NCBI GenBank assembly: GCA_002427735.1
Contig: DIYP01000014.1
Location: forward strand, 248,001 to 312,000
DNA from: Flavobacteriales bacterium UBA6051
GTDB lineage: Bacteria > Bacteroidota > Bacteroidia > Flavobacteriales_D > Crocinitomicaceae
Reading direction: 5' to 3'
DNA: 64,000 nucleotides
In this document: piece by piece, positions 60,735-64,000 of the stretch
Layout: each line of letters opens with the position of its first letter
How positions within the stretch are numbered: the stretch's first letter is position 1
Notes under the pieces: generated by a model
What the model was told of the DNA's origin: nothing
What the model saw: only the letters and a program-made list of their open reading frames with translations
Databases searched by the model: none
Translations under genes and position numbers: made by a program

Positions 60735-61763
60735 ATGAATGGAATGATTGATTACAGAAGCGATACTGTCACGAAGCCAACAAGAGAAATGCTGGATGCA
60801 ATGTTTTCTGCACCTGTTGGCGATGATGTTTTTAGCGAAGATCCATCTATCAATGAATTAGAGCAGTATGCTGCTGAGCTCTTTGGAATGGAGGCATCTA
60901 TCTATTGTTCTTCAGGAACACAAACAAATCAAATTGCCATTAATATTCATACAACTCCTGGAGGAGAAGTGATTACGCATGAAGAAAGTCACATTTATAA
61001 ATACGAAGGAGGAGGAATTGCCCGAAATTCTGGAGCTTCGGTTCGATTGATTCGAGGTAATCGAGGAAGGTTAACCGTAGAGGATGTAAAGCCATGGATC
61101 AACCCTGACGATGTACATTATCCAGTAACAAGATTAGTCAGTCTTGAGGATACTGCCAATCGTGGAGGTGGAGCTATCTATGATTTTGCAGAAATTGAAA
61201 GAATAGGAGAATTCTGTAGAAATAATAATCTACCACTTCATTTGGATGGAGCCCGCTTGATGAATGCTATGGTAGAAAACAACATCGACCTTAAAACGTA
61301 TGCAGCGCAATTTGATTCTATTTCACTCTGCTTATCGAAAGGACTAGGTGCTCCAGTTGGTTCCGTTTTAATAGGTAAACGTTCATTTATAAAAGAGGCG
61401 AGAAGAGTTCGAAAAGTTTTTGGAGGAGGAATGCGGCAAGCAGGAATTATTGCAGCCGGAGGCCTTTACGCACTCAAAAATAATGTGGAACGCCTTAAAG
61501 AGGATCACATACATGCCAAGGCGCTAGAGCAAAGATTAAATGACCTTGAATGGGTAAAGGAAGTAGTTCCCGTTCAGACCAATATCGTGGTCGCCGTACT
61601 CAAGGATTATCAGAAAAGAGACGTTGTTTTAAATAAATTGGCAGAACTTGACGTTAAGATCATGGCTTTTGGACCCGGAATGTTGCGTTTTGTTACTCAT
61701 TTAGATATTTCAAAAGCTGATATTGATCGAACGATCGATGTTCTCGGTAAAATAACAGTATAA
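60735..61763 (+). CDS. Low-specificity L-threonine aldolase
   Basis: The 342-residue PLP enzyme cleaves L-threonine/allo-threonine to glycine and acetaldehyde. IDYRSDTVTKPTREMLDAM and VGDDVFSEDPSINELE open it, SGTQTNQIAI is the phosphate region, HLDGARLMNA holds the cofactor Asp, and LSKGLGAPVGSVL the Schiff-base Lys. ATGs at 60735 and 60744 are both possible; I keep the first. It overlaps the next gene by 1 bp (TAATG), so a three-gene unit with 61763 and 62383 is likely. Confidence 0.92.
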   Translation: MNGMIDYRSDTVTKPTREMLDAMFSAPVGDDVFSEDPSINELEQYAAELFGMEASIYCSSGTQTNQIAINIHTTPGGEVITHEESHIYKYEGGGIARNSGASVRLIRGNRGRLTVEDVKPWINPDDVHYPVTRLVSLEDTANRGGGAIYDFAEIERIGEFCRNNNLPLHLDGARLMNAMVENNIDLKTYAAQFDSISLCLSKGLGAPVGSVLIGKRSFIKEARRVRKVFGGGMRQAGIIAAGGLYALKNNVERLKEDHIHAKALEQRLNDLEWVKEVVPVQTNIVVAVLKDYQKRDVVLNKLAELDVKIMAFGPGMLRFVTHLDISKADIDRTIDVLGKITV

Positions 61764-62386
61764 TGCGCTTTACGGTTTCAGTATTATTTTTCATGTCTTT
61801 ACTGCTTTTCGCATGTCACCGCGAAGAACCAGAGATTTTAAATTTGGAGGATATCCTTCCTGAGTCAGAGAAGTATGCTGAAGGTGAAAAAGAGGGGGGC
61901 GACTCAGATAACTCAGACCCTCTAAAGTCAGTGAAAGAGGTATTTATTTTAGGAGGCATTTATCCTTCAGAAATGGCATCGATATCCAAGAGTGCATTTC
62001 CCGATCGTTTTGGTCCGGAATCTTCCGAAAAGTATAGTCTAGCATTGGCTGATGATACCGTTTATTATTCTAAGTGGGTATATGAAGACTCGGTTAAGAC
62101 AATGAATGCTTTTTATAATTGGATCGATTGTTTTGGTGACAATTGCAAGTCGATTTATGTGAATCAGTCAATTAATTTTCAACAATCTCCCATGAAACTC
62201 ATGGTTAGTGATACCACACTGATATTCATTGAAGGTCAATCCAATATCGATTTTAAGAGCTGGGATACTTTTCATGAAGCAATAGGTTATGAAAACGATT
62301 GGAATGTTATTGTCGAACAGAACAAATGGTCGAAAGCCAGATGGTATCAATATGTCGAGGATAAAAAAACATTGGTAAAAGAATGA
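61763..62386 (+). CDS. Lipoprotein of unknown function (207 aa)
   Basis: A lipoprotein signal ends in LLLFACHREEP (Cys ~19). The mature part has a charged linker (LPESEKYAEGEKEGGDSDN) and a compact C-terminal domain with W- and Y-rich strands (FYNWIDCFGDNCKSIYVN, LMVSDTTLIFIEGQSNIDFK) and two Cys that could pair. I do not recognise a family. The coding frame is coupled to threonine aldolase upstream and to the 105-aa gene downstream (ATGA). Confidence 0.75.
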   Translation: MRFTVSVLFFMSLLLFACHREEPEILNLEDILPESEKYAEGEKEGGDSDNSDPLKSVKEVFILGGIYPSEMASISKSAFPDRFGPESSEKYSLALADDTVYYSKWVYEDSVKTMNAFYNWIDCFGDNCKSIYVNQSINFQQSPMKLMVSDTTLIFIEGQSNIDFKSWDTFHEAIGYENDWNVIVEQNKWSKARWYQYVEDKKTLVKE

Positions 62387-62700
62387 AGATTGTAAATCGA
62401 GGTTACATAGTTGTCAAGGCAAAACAGCCTTTTATTGATTGGGTAAATGCTCAAGAAGATGAATTCACCATGGATCTTAGTTCTGAAGGGAACGTATATC
62501 TGGTAGAAGAAGATGCATTTGACGATGAACCATTGATTAAAAGTAATTTCAAGAAAGTTTTCCTTAATGAGTTGGCTTCCGTTTCGGACGACGACACAAC
62601 TTATCCCGAAATTAAGTTAGAAGTATTTGGAGAATGGTTTGACGTAGAAATTGGCTCAGCCGTTTTTGACTGCGAGAGTAACGGTTTACAATCGCACTAG
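62383..62700 (+). CDS. Small acidic protein of unknown function (105 aa)
   Basis: A soluble, acidic 105-residue protein, starting MKIVNRGYIVVKAKQPFIDW. It contains FTMDLSSEGNVYLVEEDAFDD and VFLNELASVSDDDTTYP, with no signal peptide or catalytic motif. I do not recognise the family, although it looks like short conserved proteins of Bacteroidota. It overlaps the lipoprotein gene by 4 bp and the convergent CYTH gene by 4 bp. Confidence 0.75.
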   Translation: MKIVNRGYIVVKAKQPFIDWVNAQEDEFTMDLSSEGNVYLVEEDAFDDEPLIKSNFKKVFLNELASVSDDDTTYPEIKLEVFGEWFDVEIGSAVFDCESNGLQSH

Positions 62701-63149
62701 CATTGATCGATGAGAACTGCGTTATAGTAATTAGGGTCTGTGGATACGTCTTCGGTGACCCAATCAGGTAGTTCAAACTTAGTTTCAGTTGATGGTACTT
62801 CTAATTCTGCCAAGATAAGTCCTTGAAGTTTGCCTTCGAATTCGTCCACTTCCCATTCAAAACCTTCAACCATTATTCTATATCGGTACTTGCGGATTTG
62901 CTTTTCTGTGAAACCATTCAATAGGTGTTCGGCTTCTTCAACTGGAATTTCATATTCGAATTCTTCGCGGGTAATGCCAGTTGTTTTCCCCTTGACTGTC
63001 AAAAAACCTTTATTCCCCTTTATTCTTACACGAACTACGGCATTTTCTGATTTGGAGATAAAACCCTGCACAATTAGTTCTGGTGTCGGTTTTAGCACCT
63101 TTTTCCAACGTTCTTCATCGACAAGAAACTTGTATTCGATTTCCTGCAT
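62697..63149 (-). CDS. CYTH-domain triphosphate tunnel metalloenzyme
   Basis: 150 residues starting MQEIEYKFLVDEERW; the ExExK motif is Glu3-Ile-Glu5-Tyr-Lys7. VRVRIKGNKGFLTVKGKT, the paired RKYRYRI and EVDEFEG and AELEV complete the tunnel residues. CYTH proteins hydrolyse inorganic triphosphate, thiamine triphosphate or make cAMP in a few cases; short size favours triphosphatase. It overlaps the upstream secreted-protein gene by 1 bp (TAATG). Confidence 0.92.
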   Translation of the reverse strand: MQEIEYKFLVDEERWKKVLKPTPELIVQGFISKSENAVVRVRIKGNKGFLTVKGKTTGITREEFEYEIPVEEAEHLLNGFTEKQIRKYRYRIMVEGFEWEVDEFEGKLQGLILAELEVPSTETKFELPDWVTEDVSTDPNYYNAVLIDQC

Positions 63150-63580
63150 TACCCACTAGCGCCAACAAGGCCATATTTTGGTTTAACGACTAAGAGTAAG
63201 CTTTTCAATATGTCGTGTTGTCCGTCTCGGATCCTGAAAATGTAGTTAAAGTTTCCATCATCTAGTGGAATGACTTCAGCCACTTCTATTTTAATGATGT
63301 CTAAAAACTTCGTATTGATGTATGTGTATTCAGCGGCTAACTGGTCTACACCTCCAAAAAGTTCATTAACGAATTGTTCTTTATTGCCACCAAGAAAAGC
63401 GATTTGATCCGTTCGGTAGCTTTTGTCCATGAGTTTAATCACTTTTTTCGCATTGTGATCGTGGACCGCTTCAATGAATTTATTCACAAACTTGATCTGC
63501 TTTTCCGTGATTTCTTGTTGCTGCGCAATTGAATTCGAAGCAATGCTTAGAAGCAATGCTAAAACGTAAAGGTGTTTCAT
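63149..63580 (-). CDS. Small secreted protein, NTF2/SnoaL-like in outline
   Basis: The ATG at 63580 (MKHLYVLALLLSIASNSIAQ) gives 143 residues with a signal peptide; the longer frame to 63745 would place the signal in the middle, so I rejected it. FVNKFIEAVHDHNAKKVIKLMDKSYR and FNYIFRIRDG hint at an NTF2-like cone fold, but I cannot be sure. A -7-like TATCTTAG is at 63588-63595 (minus). Function unknown. Confidence 0.7.
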   Translation of the reverse strand: MKHLYVLALLLSIASNSIAQQQEITEKQIKFVNKFIEAVHDHNAKKVIKLMDKSYRTDQIAFLGGNKEQFVNELFGGVDQLAAEYTYINTKFLDIIKIEVAEVIPLDDGNFNYIFRIRDGQHDILKSLLLVVKPKYGLVGASG

Positions 63581-63683
63581 GCTTCTAAGATAACGATTAT
63601 GCACACATACTTTCATGAAATCGCCTATATTCGCATGCAGACCAAGATTATAAGAAACGCGGTAACTTTTCGTTTCAAGTGCA

Positions 63684-64000
63684 ATGAAAATAGTTGAACG
63701 GCAGGATATAAATACAGAAAGGTGGAACAAGCTGGTAAACTCCACAGAAGATGTTCGCTTTTTCTCACATGCCTGGTATCTTGATGCTACCGCGGAAAAT
63801 TGGTGTGCGCTAATATCGGAGGACTATACCGCTGGAATTGCTCTACCATATAGCAAGCGACTGGGGGTAGAAACGCTTTATACGCCTATTTTTGTACGCT
63901 ATTTAGAGTGGCTGGGTGATACGTCTAATATGAATGATGCTGAGAAAGTTATTCGTAATCGTTTCTCAAATATGCATGTCACTTTTCGTCAAGAAATACT
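63684..64000 (+). CDS. Partial gene, N-terminal part of a FemAB/GNAT-like protein
   Basis: The frame starts at the ATG at 63684 (MKIVERQDINTERWNKLV) and stays open to the right edge, about 105 residues. WNKLVNSTEDVRFFSHAWYLD and the following LPYSKRLGVETLYTPIFVRY resemble the start of GNAT/FemAB-like proteins in Bacteroidota, but the diagnostic C-terminal part lies outside the window. A TAACTTTT sequence at 63662-63669 may be its -7 element. Confidence 0.6.
   Translation, partial: MKIVERQDINTERWNKLVNSTEDVRFFSHAWYLDATAENWCALISEDYTAGIALPYSKRLGVETLYTPIFVRYLEWLGDTSNMNDAEKVIRNRFSNMHVTFRQEI

Noticed and set aside
1..64000. tRNA, rRNA, CRISPR arrays, insertion sequences, phage genes and attachment sites
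   Set aside because: I looked for T-loop-like GTTCGAATC patterns near acceptor-like stems, direct repeats with spacers, transposase and integrase motifs, and found none that hold together.

Overview
The window is a chromosome segment of a Bacteroidota member, most likely of the Flavobacteriales. I infer this from four things: sorting domains for the type IX secretion system (T9SS) at 1-425 (type B) and at the end of the 24855-27722 gene (type A); families largely confined to this phylum (DUF4293, DUF4249, DUF2795, the ~400-residue IspH, the ParE/ParC pair with a long acidic tail); recurrent TAnnTTTG promoter -7 elements; and few recognisable Shine-Dalgarno sequences. I see no rRNA, tRNA, insertion sequence, phage, CRISPR or integrase. 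It is mostly a housekeeping region with some unusual signalling and fusion proteins.

Region by region. 1-2.3 kb: end of a T9SS cargo protein, a SiaB-like kinase, a tiny Cys/Lys-rich protein with a palindromic operator, a multi-spanning membrane protein and a SUI1/YciH factor. 2.3-2.7 kb: the only long gene-free stretch, carrying strong inverted repeats that may be a small RNA. 2.7-6.5 kb: pyrR-pyrB, a STAS protein, RNase Z and a GH113-like lipoprotein, mostly overlapping. 6.7-12.7 kb: parE-parC and rocD. 12.8-16.7 kb: a V4R-domain histidine kinase, a phosphohexomutase and aroC. 16.7-21.6 kb: a membrane-associated methyltransferase, DUF4293, an ABC-F ATPase, two acetyltransferases and a thioredoxin-like protein. 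21.7-27.7 kb: a surface M1 peptidase fused to a beta-barrel and a lamin-tail T9SS protein. 27.9-32.3 kb: a two-component system followed by two envelope proteins. 32.4-38.3 kb (minus): a TlpA-like thioredoxin, an FtsX-type ABC transporter, miaA and an MltF-like lytic transglycosylase. 38.4-48.9 kb (minus): AcpH-like, DUF2795, cobalamin adenosyltransferase, a pseudo-receiver/adenylate cyclase/HD protein, ispH, DUF4139, an unknown secreted protein, glmM, ribH and a YfgM-like protein. 49-50.4 kb: recF and a DciA-like gene. 50.4-55.3 kb: DUF4249 lipoprotein, TonB-dependent receptor and SulP transporter. 55.5-64 kb: SpoU methyltransferase, O-methyltransferase, a 1008-residue kinase/M23/aminotransferase fusion, TauE, threonine aldolase, two small unknown proteins, CYTH, a small secreted protein and a partial gene.

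The items I would look at first are: the kinase-peptidase-aminotransferase fusion (56714-59740); the cyclase whose receiver domain has lost its phosphorylation residues (39894-41588); miaA, which has no ATG/GTG/TTG upstream of its P-loop (35874-36797); the small Cys-rich ORF under a metal-regulator-like palindrome (1074-1912); and the structured intergenic region 2290-2530. All calls come from reading the sequence; no database search was run.
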